47,451 nt of DNA from GCA-002701945 sp964442015. GTDB lineage: Bacteria > Fidelibacterota > Marinisomatia > Marinisomatales > TCS55. A program made the translations under genes and the position numbers. Positions 15,609-25,152 of this stretch are shown here, in pieces. Each line of letters begins with the position of its first letter. Within the stretch, counting starts at the first letter, position 1. Below the pieces are notes generated by a model. That model worked only from the letters and a program-made list of their open reading frames with translations. It made no database searches and had not been told where the DNA came from. The DNA is taken from contig CAYTYA010000005.1 of assembly GCA_964442015.1 (NCBI GenBank), forward strand, positions 1 through 47,451, given 5' to 3'.

Positions 15609-17096
15609 ATGTCACTAGAAAAACAAAGCTTAAAAGAGATTATTAACTTTAGATTACAAAAACTTAAAAAATTGCGTGAATTTGGAATTGATCCCTATCC
15701 ACATAATTTTAAACAATCTAATTATAGCAGTGAATTAAAGAATGATTTTAAAAATTTTGAAAATAAGGATGTAGTAATTGCAGGTCGAATCATGGCTATA
15801 CGTAAAATGGGTAAAGCATCTTTTTTTCATTTAGAAGATTCTAGTGGAAGAATACAAGTATATATTAAAAAAGATGAAGTTGGTGAATCGCAATATGATA
15901 TGTTCAAGTTACTAGATATAGGTGATTATGCTGGTGTGAATGGGTTTGTGTTTAAAACCAAAACAAAAGAAATATCTATACATGCAAAATCAATTACAGT
16001 TTTAGCTAAGAGTACACGTCCTTTACCAATTGTTAAAGAAAAAGATGGTGAAACGTTTGATTCCTTTGAGGATAAAGAACAACGTTATCGCAATCGCCAC
16101 TTAGATTTAATTGTAAATCCAGAAGTTAAAAAAGTTTTTAGGAAAAGATCATTAATTACTAAAGCTTTACGATCCTACTTAGATAATGAAGACTTTCTGG
16201 AAGTGGAAACTCCTGTTTTACAGCCACTATATGGTGGTGCAAATGCACGTCCTTTTAAAACTCATCATAATTCTTTAGATCAAACATTTTATCTGCGCAT
16301 CGCTGATGAATTATATCTTAAAAGACTGATTATCGGTGGTTATGATAAGGTCTATGAACTATCAAAAGATTTTAGAAATGAAGGAATGGATAGAAACCAT
16401 AATCCTGAATTTACTATGTTAGAGTGGTATGAAGCATATAGTGATTATAAAGATCAGATGAATAGAGTAGAAAATATTATCAGATCTGCCGCAAAATCCG
16501 TTGGTAATATGCAAGTTGATTGGGGTGATATTAAAATTGATCTAAGCAAGAAATTTGATAGGAAACCATTTTTAGAATTACTTAAAGATGCAACTGGAGA
16601 AGACTTGTTAGAGGCAGATGAAAAGAAGTTGCGTTTAGTTTGCAAAGAAAATAAGATTGAAATATCCAATAAAGAAAACTATGGTCAGCTATTGGATGAA
16701 TTGATGAGAAAATTAGTTGAACCGAATCTTATTCAACCTATTTTTGTTATTGATCATCCAAGAGAGATTTCACCTCTTGCAAAAACTCATCGTTCTGGAG
16801 AAAATAAATTAGTTGAAAGATTTGAGTTATTTATTGGTGGAGCAGAATTTGCGAATTCCTTTTCTGAATTAAATGATCCTTTAGATCAAAGAGAGCGTTT
16901 AGAAAATCAAGTAAAACTCAAAGAGCAAGGTGATGATGAAGCTCAACCTATAGATGATAATTTTATTGAAGCAATGGAATGTGGAATGCCGCCTACAGGT
17001 GGAGTCGGTTTAGGAGTTGATAGATTGGTAATGTTATTAACAAATAATAGATCAATCAGGGATGTTTTGCTATTCCCCGCTATGAGAAATAACTAA
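15609..17096 (+). CDS. lysS: lysyl-tRNA synthetase, class II
   Basis: The 495-aa cytoplasmic enzyme charges tRNA-Lys. An N-terminal OB-fold anticodon-binding domain (VVIAGRIMAIRKMGKASFFHLED) is followed by the class II core: motif 1 FLEVETPVLQPLYGGANARPF, motif 2 FRNEGMDRNHNPEFTMLEWYEAY and motif 3 GLGVDRLVMLL near the C-terminus. The length matches bacterial LysRS. It lies 12 bp after prfB, an arrangement (prfB-lysS) widely conserved in bacteria. No Shine-Dalgarno is visible. Confidence 0.97.
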   Translation: MSLEKQSLKEIINFRLQKLKKLREFGIDPYPHNFKQSNYSSELKNDFKNFENKDVVIAGRIMAIRKMGKASFFHLEDSSGRIQVYIKKDEVGESQYDMFKLLDIGDYAGVNGFVFKTKTKEISIHAKSITVLAKSTRPLPIVKEKDGETFDSFEDKEQRYRNRHLDLIVNPEVKKVFRKRSLITKALRSYLDNEDFLEVETPVLQPLYGGANARPFKTHHNSLDQTFYLRIADELYLKRLIIGGYDKVYELSKDFRNEGMDRNHNPEFTMLEWYEAYSDYKDQMNRVENIIRSAAKSVGNMQVDWGDIKIDLSKKFDRKPFLELLKDATGEDLLEADEKKLRLVCKENKIEISNKENYGQLLDELMRKLVEPNLIQPIFVIDHPREISPLAKTHRSGENKLVERFELFIGGAEFANSFSELNDPLDQRERLENQVKLKEQGDDEAQPIDDNFIEAMECGMPPTGGVGLGVDRLVMLLTNNRSIRDVLLFPAMRNN

Positions 17097-17108
17097 ATAT
17101 AAATTAAC

Positions 17109-18317
17109 ATGAAGTTGAGCTTACATTTAGCTTTACGTCATCTAAATTCAACTGATAAGTCTAATTTTTCTTCTTTTGCAGGAAAATTATCCATAATCGG
17201 TTTAGCGTTTGGTATAGCTTCATTAATTCTAACTTTGTCTGTCTATCAAGGTTTTGAAAATACTATTTCTAATAAAATAGCTAGTTTTGATGGCCATTAT
17301 AGATTTCAGGATATTCTTGGCAGATCTATTGATGAAAACTCGGATCTAAATAACTTACTATATAATGTCATAGATGATAAAAATGGTTCTATTATAAGAT
17401 CATTTGTTCAGGGTCCTGCGTTGATTCGTAAAGGGGCTAATGCGGAAGGAGTTATTATAGAAGGAGTTAGCGGGAATTCATTGGTACAACCATTAGATAA
17501 TCTTTTAATTAATGGTACGGGCAGATTATCTGAAAATTCTATAATAATTGGTAAATCTCTTTCAGATAAATATGGATTAGCAATTGGTGATCCATTAGTT
17601 ATTTTTGATCTAAGCTCTATTTCAGATATTTCTGCGATGTATAGATTAAAACAATTTACTATAGGGGGAATCTTTCATTCAGGCTTAAGTGAATATGATA
17701 ATAATATAATATATACATCTATTCAGAATGCTCAATATTTATTAGGGGTTGAAGGAAAGATAACTGGTAAAATAGTATATTTTACTCAAAATAATTTTTC
17801 ATCAATTACTGAAATATTAAATGAAAAAATACGGTATCCTTATTACTCCACATCATGGAAAGAAAAACATCACACTCTATTTAAATGGTTAGAAGTTCAA
17901 AAATTACCAATTATTGTTATTTTTGGAATGATTTCATTAGTTGCTATTGTAAATATTGTTTCTGCATTAACTATGATTACTCTCGATAAAACAAAAACCA
18001 TAGGCGCTTTGCAGGCGGTTGGTTTTCGTAAAAAACAAATTAACTTAATATTTCTTTCAAAGGGTGCAATTATTGGGATCATTGGTTCGCTGATCGGATT
18101 ATTTATAGCCTTAGTTCTTGGTTTTATACAAATGAAATATCATATCCTTTCAATATCGGAAGATATATACTTTATGGATCATTTGCCTATATCATTCAAT
18201 ATAAATAATATATTATTAATATTAATTATGGGAATAATTTCCTCTCTAATTGCAAGTTATTGGCCTTCAAAAATCGCAGCAAATATTAAACCAGCTGATG
18301 CAATGAGATACGAATGA
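17109..18317 (+). CDS. LolC/LolE-family ABC transporter permease
   Basis: The 402-aa protein has the LolC/E layout. A short N-terminus (SLHLALRHLNS) precedes membrane helix 1 (about residues 27-47), then a large periplasmic domain, then three C-terminal helices in an FtsX-like domain (IFGMISLVAIVNIVSALTM near residue 275, with MITLDKTKTIGALQAVGFRKKQI). Together with the next two genes it forms a lipoprotein-releasing type ABC transporter that moves outer-membrane lipoproteins out of the inner membrane. Whether it corresponds to LolC or LolE is not decided. It overlaps the next permease by 4 bp. Confidence 0.88.
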   Translation: MKLSLHLALRHLNSTDKSNFSSFAGKLSIIGLAFGIASLILTLSVYQGFENTISNKIASFDGHYRFQDILGRSIDENSDLNNLLYNVIDDKNGSIIRSFVQGPALIRKGANAEGVIIEGVSGNSLVQPLDNLLINGTGRLSENSIIIGKSLSDKYGLAIGDPLVIFDLSSISDISAMYRLKQFTIGGIFHSGLSEYDNNIIYTSIQNAQYLLGVEGKITGKIVYFTQNNFSSITEILNEKIRYPYYSTSWKEKHHTLFKWLEVQKLPIIVIFGMISLVAIVNIVSALTMITLDKTKTIGALQAVGFRKKQINLIFLSKGAIIGIIGSLIGLFIALVLGFIQMKYHILSISEDIYFMDHLPISFNINNILLILIMGIISSLIASYWPSKIAANIKPADAMRYE

Positions 18318-19510
18318 GATTTGAATATTTAATTGCAAAAAAGTTTATGTTAGGTGGCTCAGGGTCAGGACCAAGCAGACTAAATGGCTGGGTTTCAATT
18401 ATTGGTATGATTATTGGTACTTTTGCGATTCTAATTTCTTTGTCTGTTATGAATGGATTTGAGGAGAGAGTAATAAATAAACTTATTGGTTTTGAAGGAG
18501 ATCTAAGAATAACATCAAATTCAAGTACTAATCTTGAACAAATCTTCAATCAGATCATTTCTAACCCTTCAGTTGATGAAGCACTATTATATAAAGAAAG
18601 GGTTGGGTTAATATTAGCTAAAGATGACTCCAAAAGAATAGTAACATTTAAATCTATTAATATGGATAATCTTAGTTCTTTTTACAATATTGATTATATC
18701 AATAACGCAAAAGTTGAATCCGAAAAAGGCATAGCCGTTGGTTATTTATTGGCGCAAAGGTTGAATATAGATGTTGGGGACCAATTGACAATTATGAGTC
18801 CTGTTGATCAATCGAATTCTATTGGTCTTCCACTTCTTGTGAATGTTGAAGTAAGTAAAATATTTAATTCTGAAGTATTGGACTTTGATGATAGAGTAGT
18901 TTTTATTAGTGAAAAAATTGGAGATAGAATATTCTTGCGTAAGAAAAATTATGATGGTATAGATATCCGTTTGAAAGATAGAAATAAATTATCTCATGTT
19001 AAATTAAAGTTGCAAAATGATTATAAAAAATTATCTATTAATAGCTGGGAAGATTTACATAAAGCATTAATTACAGCTATGCGACTAGAAAGATTGGGTG
19101 CGTTGGCTGTACTATGTTTAATTATTCTGGTGTCAAGTTTCAATCTTATTTCTACATTGGTTTTGGTGATTATCCAAAAAATTCGTCAAATTGGGATTCT
19201 TAGAGCTATAGGATCATCTAGTAAAAATATTAGAAAGATAGTTCTTATTCAAGGGGTTTTAATTGGAGGGGTTGGAGCATCTATTGGAATTGTAGCTAGT
19301 CTTTTATTAATTACAATTCAAAATATTTATGGAATTATACCCATTCCATCTGATATATATTTTATAAACCAATTACCTATGATAATAAGACCAAATGATG
19401 TACTTATTGTTATGTTTATATCGTTAATATTTATTATTGTTTCTAGTTTAATTGCTTCAAGACAAGCTATAATTATTGGAATAAGGGATTCACTGCAATG
19501 GGAAAAATAA
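18314..19510 (+). CDS. LolC/LolE-family ABC transporter permease, second copy
   Basis: This 398-aa paralogue of the previous gene has the same topology. The N-terminal segment FEYLIAKKFMLGG and helix 1 (VSIIGMIIGTFAILISLSVM) come first. A periplasmic domain follows, then three C-terminal helices, with the coupling segment VIIQKIRQIGILRAIGSSSKNI. Having two different permeases is typical of the heterodimeric LolCE complex. It overlaps its predecessor (ATGA) and overlaps the ATPase gene downstream by 13 bp, so the three products are probably made together. Confidence 0.88.
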   Translation: MRFEYLIAKKFMLGGSGSGPSRLNGWVSIIGMIIGTFAILISLSVMNGFEERVINKLIGFEGDLRITSNSSTNLEQIFNQIISNPSVDEALLYKERVGLILAKDDSKRIVTFKSINMDNLSSFYNIDYINNAKVESEKGIAVGYLLAQRLNIDVGDQLTIMSPVDQSNSIGLPLLVNVEVSKIFNSEVLDFDDRVVFISEKIGDRIFLRKKNYDGIDIRLKDRNKLSHVKLKLQNDYKKLSINSWEDLHKALITAMRLERLGALAVLCLIILVSSFNLISTLVLVIIQKIRQIGILRAIGSSSKNIRKIVLIQGVLIGGVGASIGIVASLLLITIQNIYGIIPIPSDIYFINQLPMIIRPNDVLIVMFISLIFIIVSSLIASRQAIIIGIRDSLQWEK

Positions 19511-20181
19511 TTTTAGAAACAAAAAAACTTACAAAATCTTATTCTAATGGAAATAATAAATTAGATGTTATCAAAAATTTAAATTTAAAAGTTAATACTG
19601 CTGAAATTATTACTATAGTTGGACAGTCTGGTTCTGGGAAGACTACATTATTGAATTTGCTTGGAGGTCTTGATAATCCTGATTCAGGTGAATTAATTAT
19701 TAAAGGTAAAAATATTTTGGAATTAAACAACAATGATACAGCAGAATTTAGAAATAAAGACTTAGGCTTTATTTTTCAATTTCATCATTTGCTTCCAGAG
19801 TTCACTGCCTACGAGAATGTTTTATTGCCTTCACTAATAAATGATGATGCGTATGATAAAGAAACTATGGCTGATGAATTATTTGAATATGTTAATCTTT
19901 ATGATAGGAAAAATCATTATCCTTCTGAGCTATCTGGTGGAGAAAGGTTGCGTGTAGCGGTGCTCAGAGCATTAATTAATCAACCAGCTTTAATATTAGC
20001 TGATGAGCCAACGGGAAACTTAGATTCTGGTAATTCGAAAAAATTAATGAAGTTATTTAAAACAATTAATTCGGATTTTAATCAAACATTTATCATAACA
20101 ACGCATAACCCTGAAGTTGCTAAAATTGGATCTCGTTGTTTAAAAATGATAAATGGTCGATTAAGAAAATTTTTTTTATAA
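19498..20181 (+). CDS. lolD: LolD-family ABC transporter ATP-binding protein
   Basis: The 227-aa ATPase has Walker A GQSGSGKTTLLNLLGGLD, Q-loop FIFQFHHLLPEFTAYENV, signature LSGGERLRVAVLRALINQP, Walker B LILADEPTGNLD and the H-loop TTHNPEVA. The FQFHHLLPEF and LNLLGGLD segments are characteristic of the LolD branch of the MacB/LolD family. The start lies within the 3' end of the upstream permease. The gene is followed by a weak intrinsic terminator. Confidence 0.92.
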   Translation: MGKIILETKKLTKSYSNGNNKLDVIKNLNLKVNTAEIITIVGQSGSGKTTLLNLLGGLDNPDSGELIIKGKNILELNNNDTAEFRNKDLGFIFQFHHLLPEFTAYENVLLPSLINDDAYDKETMADELFEYVNLYDRKNHYPSELSGGERLRVAVLRALINQPALILADEPTGNLDSGNSKKLMKLFKTINSDFNQTFIITTHNPEVAKIGSRCLKMINGRLRKFFL

Positions 20182-20191
20182 ATGATTTATT

Positions 20192-20218
20192 AGCTTTATA
20201 TCATACCAAAGCTTTTTT
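20192..20218 (+). terminator. weak intrinsic terminator after lolD
   Basis: A 6-bp stem AGCTTT (20192-20197) pairs with AAAGCT (20208-20213) around a 10-base loop and runs into six T (20213-20218). The stem is short and AT-rich. It lies in the 52-bp gap between lolD and clpC. Confidence 0.45.
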
Positions 20219-20233
20219 AATATTTGACTTGAT

Positions 20234-22723
20234 ATGAAAGAGAATTTCTCTAAACGCGTTCAGTTAATTATAAAAAATGCCAAAGAAGAAGCTGTGCGAC
20301 TTGGGCACAGTTATGTTGGTTCTGAACATATTCTTTTAGGAATGGTTAAGGATTCTTCAGGGCTATCTATAAAGATATTTGAAATCTACGATTGTAATGT
20401 TCTGGATCTAAAATCTATGATTGAGGATATGATAAAAAGTTCAGGTGGTACTTTAACTTTGGGGCATTTGCCTTTTACAAGAAGAGCGGAAAGAATATTG
20501 AGGAATTCATATAATGAAGCCACTGCCCTAGGATCATCTTTAGCTGATGATGAGCATTTATTATTATCTATGCTTAAAGAGACAGATGGAATCGCTTATG
20601 AAGTTCTAAATGCATATAGCATAGATTATGATAGCGTTCTAAGTTTAATGGAAAACGAAGAGATTGATGATAATGAGGAATATGAATCAACAAAGCCTTC
20701 CAAAAAGTCTAATGTTTCAAAAACCCCTGCATTAGATCATTTTTCTAGGGATATTACAAATCTTGCAGAAAAGGAGGACCTTGATCCTGTTATAGGTAGA
20801 GAGGAAGAGATAGAACGTGTTGCTCAAATACTTACTCGCAGAAAGAAAAATAATCCAGTATTAATAGGTGAGCCAGGTGTTGGAAAAACAGCAATTATTG
20901 AAGGACTGGCACAGAGAATCATTCGTAAAGAAGTTCCAAGGTTATTGCATAATAAACGTATTTTATCATTGGATTTGCCTGCTATAGTTGCTGGAACAAA
21001 ATATAGAGGACAATTTGAAGAGCGATTGAAAACAATTATGCTTGAATTAGAGTCTTCAGATAATATAATTATTTTTATTGATGAACTTCATACTATTGTA
21101 GGTGCAGGTGGAGCCTCTGGCTCTTTAGATGCGTCTAATATGTTTAAACCATCATTAGCTAGAGGTGATATTCATTGTATTGGAGCTACGACATTAGACG
21201 AATTTCGCAAATATATTGAAAAGGATGGTGCATTAGAACGTCGATTTCAAAAAATAACGGTTAACCCTCCAAGTATTGAAGAATCTATTCAGATTTTAAA
21301 AGGTTTGCAGGATTCATATGAGAATCATCATAATGTTTCCTATGATGATAAGGCAATAGAAGCGTGTGTATATTTATCTCATAGATACATTTCAGATAAA
21401 TTCTTACCTGATAAAGCTATTGATATTTTAGATGAATCTGGCAGTAGGGCTCACATGCTAAATATGGATGTGCCGCAGGAATTAATTGATATTGAGTTGA
21501 AAATAGAAAAACTTCGTCGTCAAAAAGAGGATGTTGTTGTTGCGCAAAAATTTGAAGATGCTGCAGCTATTCGAGATAAAGAACAAACTCTTCTATCTAA
21601 ACTTGAATCACTTCAAAATAAATGGTACAAAGATGACTCTAAAAATAGATTTGTAGTTACTGAAGAAAATGTTGCTGATGTAGTTAGTTTAGTATCTGGA
21701 ATACCAGTTAATAAAGTTGCTCAGTCTGAATCTCAAAAGTTACTTAAAATGCGAGATGAGCTTCACAAGTTAATTATAGGACAGAATGAAGCAATTGATA
21801 GCGTTACTAGGTCAATCCAAAGAGCAAGAACGGGTTTAAAAAGCCACAAAAGACCAATAGGTGTATTTATGTTTCTTGGTCCTACTGGAGTAGGTAAGAC
21901 AGAGCTTGCAAAAGTTCTTGCTAATTATTTATTTAGTCATACCGACTCATTAATAAAAATTGATATGTCTGAATATGGAGAGAGATTTTCTGTATCTCGT
22001 TTAATTGGAGCTCCTCCAGGTTATGTTGGATATGAAGAAGGTGGAGAATTAACTGAAAAAGTTAGACGCAATCCTTATTCAGTTATATTATTTGACGAGA
22101 TTGAAAAAGCACACTTAGATATTACCAATATATTACTGCAGTTATTTGATGAAGGAGTTTTGACAGATGGGTTGGGTCGGAAAGTAGATTTTAGAAATAC
22201 GATCATAATTATGACTTCTAATATTGGAACGAAAGATATAAAAGATGATAGCAGGTATGGTTTTATAGAGAAATCTGGTGCTTTTGATTATGAAAATATT
22301 AAAAATGTAATAATCGAAAATGTTAAAAATGTATTTAGTCCAGAATTATTAAATCGTATAGATGAAAAAATTGTATTTCATACATTAAATGAAGATGATG
22401 TCTTAAGTATCGTGGATTTGCAGTTAAAAGAACTTATTTATAATCTAGAAAAAATAGATTTAAATATTAATATAACTAAACGCGCACGCAAATTATTAGC
22501 AAAACTTGGCTTTCATAATGAATATGGAGCAAGAAACTTAAGAAGAACAATTCAAAATTATATTGAAGATTCAATATCTGAATTGCTTTTGGAAAATAAA
22601 TTTGTACAAGGAGATAAAATCACTGTAGATGTTAAAAAGAATGAATTTACATTTTCCTCAAAACCAAAAATCAACGCACAAAAGCGCAAAAAAATTACAA
22701 ACGAAAACCCTCAAAAAGTTTAA
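20234..22723 (+). CDS. clpC: ATP-dependent Clp protease ATPase subunit ClpC
   Basis: The 829-aa Hsp100 unfoldase feeds proteins to ClpP. It has a double Clp N-domain (residues 1-145, with GHSYVGSEHILLGM and the second repeat ADDEHLLLSML). D1 AAA follows with Walker A GEPGVGKTAIIEGLAQRI near residue 215 and IIFIDELHTIVGAGG. The middle segment contains a UVR-like motif (VAQKFEDAAAIRDKEQTL) that separates ClpC from ClpA and ClpB. D2 AAA has GPTGVGKTELAKVLA and ILFDEIEKAHLDI, and the C-terminal D2-small domain has NEYGARNLRRTIQ. No McsA or McsB gene is nearby. Confidence 0.95.
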   Translation: MKENFSKRVQLIIKNAKEEAVRLGHSYVGSEHILLGMVKDSSGLSIKIFEIYDCNVLDLKSMIEDMIKSSGGTLTLGHLPFTRRAERILRNSYNEATALGSSLADDEHLLLSMLKETDGIAYEVLNAYSIDYDSVLSLMENEEIDDNEEYESTKPSKKSNVSKTPALDHFSRDITNLAEKEDLDPVIGREEEIERVAQILTRRKKNNPVLIGEPGVGKTAIIEGLAQRIIRKEVPRLLHNKRILSLDLPAIVAGTKYRGQFEERLKTIMLELESSDNIIIFIDELHTIVGAGGASGSLDASNMFKPSLARGDIHCIGATTLDEFRKYIEKDGALERRFQKITVNPPSIEESIQILKGLQDSYENHHNVSYDDKAIEACVYLSHRYISDKFLPDKAIDILDESGSRAHMLNMDVPQELIDIELKIEKLRRQKEDVVVAQKFEDAAAIRDKEQTLLSKLESLQNKWYKDDSKNRFVVTEENVADVVSLVSGIPVNKVAQSESQKLLKMRDELHKLIIGQNEAIDSVTRSIQRARTGLKSHKRPIGVFMFLGPTGVGKTELAKVLANYLFSHTDSLIKIDMSEYGERFSVSRLIGAPPGYVGYEEGGELTEKVRRNPYSVILFDEIEKAHLDITNILLQLFDEGVLTDGLGRKVDFRNTIIIMTSNIGTKDIKDDSRYGFIEKSGAFDYENIKNVIIENVKNVFSPELLNRIDEKIVFHTLNEDDVLSIVDLQLKELIYNLEKIDLNINITKRARKLLAKLGFHNEYGARNLRRTIQNYIEDSISELLLENKFVQGDKITVDVKKNEFTFSSKPKINAQKRKKITNENPQKV

Positions 22724-22861
22724 CCATACCTGACATATAGACACATATATATGCAACTATGACGTATATATTGTTTTGGCATAATAATTGTATTTATATT
22801 ATTAAGAGATTTTAGATATGAATGTGGTTTTTGATTGAAATGTTATTAAAAATAAAAAAGT

Positions 22862-23086
22862 ATGAAAAATATTAGAAAATTAATGATTAATTATCCGTTT
22901 TTATCTATTGGAATTCTTTTTCCCATTTGCCTACTGATAATAACTGGAATTATGACAATCTTATTAAAATTTGTTCTACCTGTTATACTAGCATTTTGGA
23001 TGGCAAGTTTAATATATACCTCAATTATAGGAAAAAATCCTATTCAATATTACACAAAGCCATTTTGGTTCATAAGATATAGATAG
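22862..23086 (+). CDS. small membrane protein of unknown function (74 aa)
   Basis: I do not recognise this family. The 74-residue product has two hydrophobic segments (about residues 13-35 and 37-58), with a basic N-terminus (MKNIRKLM) and a C-terminal tail ending PFWFIRYR. It lies alone between clpC and dnaK, 138 bp after the former and 45 bp before the latter, on the same strand. The ATG follows an A-rich stretch with no Shine-Dalgarno. Codon use resembles its neighbours, so it is probably a real gene. Any link to protein quality control is only positional. Confidence 0.6.
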   Translation: MKNIRKLMINYPFLSIGILFPICLLIITGIMTILLKFVLPVILAFWMASLIYTSIIGKNPIQYYTKPFWFIRYR

Positions 23087-23114
23087 AAGAAATTTTTAAT
23101 TATTCTAATTACGA

Positions 23115-23120
23115 CAAGGA
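23115..23120 (+). promoter_or_regulatory. Shine-Dalgarno sequence of dnaK
   Basis: AAGGAG lies 11 bp upstream of the dnaK ATG. It is recorded because most genes in this window have no such element, so it marks a highly translated gene and shows that the anti-Shine-Dalgarno interaction is in use. Confidence 0.7.
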
Positions 23121-23131
23121 GAAATATTTAA

Positions 23132-25036
23132 ATGAGTAAAATAATTGGAATTGATCTTGGTACTACAAATTCATGTGTTGCTGTCCTTGAAGGTGGGGAG
23201 CCATCAGTTATAACTAGCCCCGAAGGAGGTCGTACTACCCCTTCAGTTATTGCATTTACGAATAATGATGAAAGACTTGTAGGTCAGCCTGCAAAACGAC
23301 AATCTGTTACTAATCCATTAAATACAATTTTTTCAATTAAGAGATTTATGGGAAGAAAATTTGGTGAGGTAGCAAATGAAATAGAAGAAGTACCTTACAA
23401 AATTGAGAAAGGTACAAATGATAGTGTTGTTGTAAATATAGATGGTAAAAAATATAATCCTCCTGAAATCAGTGCTATGGTTTTACAGAAATTAAAACAA
23501 ATGGCTGAAGAGCATCTTGGCTCAACTGTAACTGATGCAGTAATTACTGTACCAGCTTATTTTAATGATTCACAACGTCAAGCAACAAAGGATGCAGGTA
23601 AAATAGCAGGTTTAAACGTTAGAAGAATCATAAATGAGCCAACAGCAGCAGCTCTAGCATATGGGCTTGAAAAGAAAAAAGATGAAAAAATTGCTGTATT
23701 TGATTTAGGTGGAGGAACATTTGATATATCTATCTTAGAATTAGGAGATGGTGTCTTTGAAGTAAAATCTACGAATGGAGATACGCATTTAGGTGGGGAT
23801 GACTTTGATCAAAAAGTTCTTAATTGGATAGCAGATGAATTTAAATCAAGTGATGGAATTAATCTTAAAGAAGACCCTATGGCCCTTCAAAGATTAAGAG
23901 AATCTGCAGAGGCTGCTAAAAAAGAGTTATCTAGTTCTAAGCAAACAGAAATTAATTTACCATTTATTACTGCAGATGCTTCAGGACCAAAACATTTAAA
24001 CTTAACTCTCACCAGGGCAAAATTTGAGGAGCTTGTATCTGATTTGGTACAAAGAATTATTGAGCCTTGTAAAAAAGCATTAAGTGATGCAGGGTTAAAA
24101 CCTAATGAAATAGATGAAGTGATTTTAGTTGGAGGTTCATCAAGAATACCTAAAATACAGGAAAAAGTGAAAGAAATATTCGGTAAAGAATCTAATAAAA
24201 GTGTAAATCCTGATGAAGTTGTTGCGCTAGGAGCATCAATTCAAGGCGGAGTTCTTGCAGGTGATGTAGATGATGTATTATTACTTGATGTTACACCGCT
24301 ATCTCTTGGTATTGAAACTCTTGGTTCTGTGTCAACCAAGCTAATTGAAAGAAATACAACTATACCAACAAAGAAATCCCAAATATTTAGCACAGCTGCC
24401 GATAACCAGACTACTGTAGAAATACATGTATTGCAGGGTGAGAGAGAAATGGCAGTTGATAATAAAACTATAGGAAGATTTCACCTTGATGGAATACCAG
24501 CATCGCCACGTGGTGTACCTCAAATTGAGGTCACTTTTGATATTGATGCAAATGGAATATTAAATGTTGGAGCAAAAGATAAAGCAACAGGAAAAGAACA
24601 GAGTATTAGAATTGAGGCTTCAAGTGGACTTAGTGATTCTGAGGTAGATAAGATGGTTAATGAAGCAAAGCAACATGAAGAAGAAGATAAACAGAAGAGA
24701 GAACTTATTGATTTACACAATCAAGCTGAGCAATTAGTATATCAAACTGAAAATAATATTAAGGAATTTGATAAAAAACTAGATGATGAAGATAAAAAAG
24801 GGCTAAATGATGCACTTGAAAATTTGAAAAAGGCAAATGCAAACTCTAATAAAAGTGATATTCAAACAGCTATAGATTCACTGAATAATGTTTGGAGTGG
24901 TTTAGCAAATAAACTGTATGACGATACAAAACCTCCTAATGAAAATAGCGGTAAGGATGTAAATAAAGATAAGACTAAAAAGGGCGTGAAAGATGAAGGT
25001 GAAATTGAAGATGCAGATTTTGAAGTTGTTGATTAG
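23132..25036 (+). CDS. dnaK: molecular chaperone DnaK (Hsp70)
   Basis: The 634-aa Hsp70 opens with GIDLGTTNSCVAVLEGG and has the nucleotide-binding domain signatures IINEPTAAALAYGL, VFDLGGGTFDISILELGDG and VILVGGSSRIPKIQ. The linker and substrate-binding domain follow (DVTPLSLGIETLG, then GIPASPRGVPQIEVTFDIDANGI, quoted in parts). The helical lid ends in an acidic tail EIEDADFEVVD, a usual Hsp70 ending. It is preceded by a good Shine-Dalgarno and followed by a strong terminator. No grpE or dnaJ is adjacent in this window. Confidence 0.98.
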   Translation: MSKIIGIDLGTTNSCVAVLEGGEPSVITSPEGGRTTPSVIAFTNNDERLVGQPAKRQSVTNPLNTIFSIKRFMGRKFGEVANEIEEVPYKIEKGTNDSVVVNIDGKKYNPPEISAMVLQKLKQMAEEHLGSTVTDAVITVPAYFNDSQRQATKDAGKIAGLNVRRIINEPTAAALAYGLEKKKDEKIAVFDLGGGTFDISILELGDGVFEVKSTNGDTHLGGDDFDQKVLNWIADEFKSSDGINLKEDPMALQRLRESAEAAKKELSSSKQTEINLPFITADASGPKHLNLTLTRAKFEELVSDLVQRIIEPCKKALSDAGLKPNEIDEVILVGGSSRIPKIQEKVKEIFGKESNKSVNPDEVVALGASIQGGVLAGDVDDVLLLDVTPLSLGIETLGSVSTKLIERNTTIPTKKSQIFSTAADNQTTVEIHVLQGEREMAVDNKTIGRFHLDGIPASPRGVPQIEVTFDIDANGILNVGAKDKATGKEQSIRIEASSGLSDSEVDKMVNEAKQHEEEDKQKRELIDLHNQAEQLVYQTENNIKEFDKKLDDEDKKGLNDALENLKKANANSNKSDIQTAIDSLNNVWSGLANKLYDDTKPPNENSGKDVNKDKTKKGVKDEGEIEDADFEVVD

Positions 25037-25063
25037 TTAGTTTCTTTTAATTATTAATAGCAA

Positions 25064-25105
25064 AAAAACAAAAAGAGCGTCGATATCGACGCTCTTTTTG
25101 TTTTT
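25064..25105 (+). terminator. strong intrinsic terminator after dnaK
   Basis: A perfect inverted repeat of 19 bp, with arms 25064-25082 and 25087-25105, surrounds the loop ATAT. The GC-rich core is GAGCGTCG/CGACGCTC, flanked by A-rich and T-rich arms, so it could work in both directions. It starts 27 bp after the dnaK stop. Confidence 0.93.
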
Positions 25106-25152
25106 GGAACATGATGCATGTATATTCGTTAGCTTAGTATAACCTATACAAT

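Noticed and set aside
22777..22792. Sigma-54-like promoter TGGCATA-N4-TTGTA before the small membrane protein gene
   Set aside because: Spacing fits but the essential GC of the -12 element is GT here, and no sigma-54 activator or enhancer-type site is seen; in AT-rich DNA this is probably chance.
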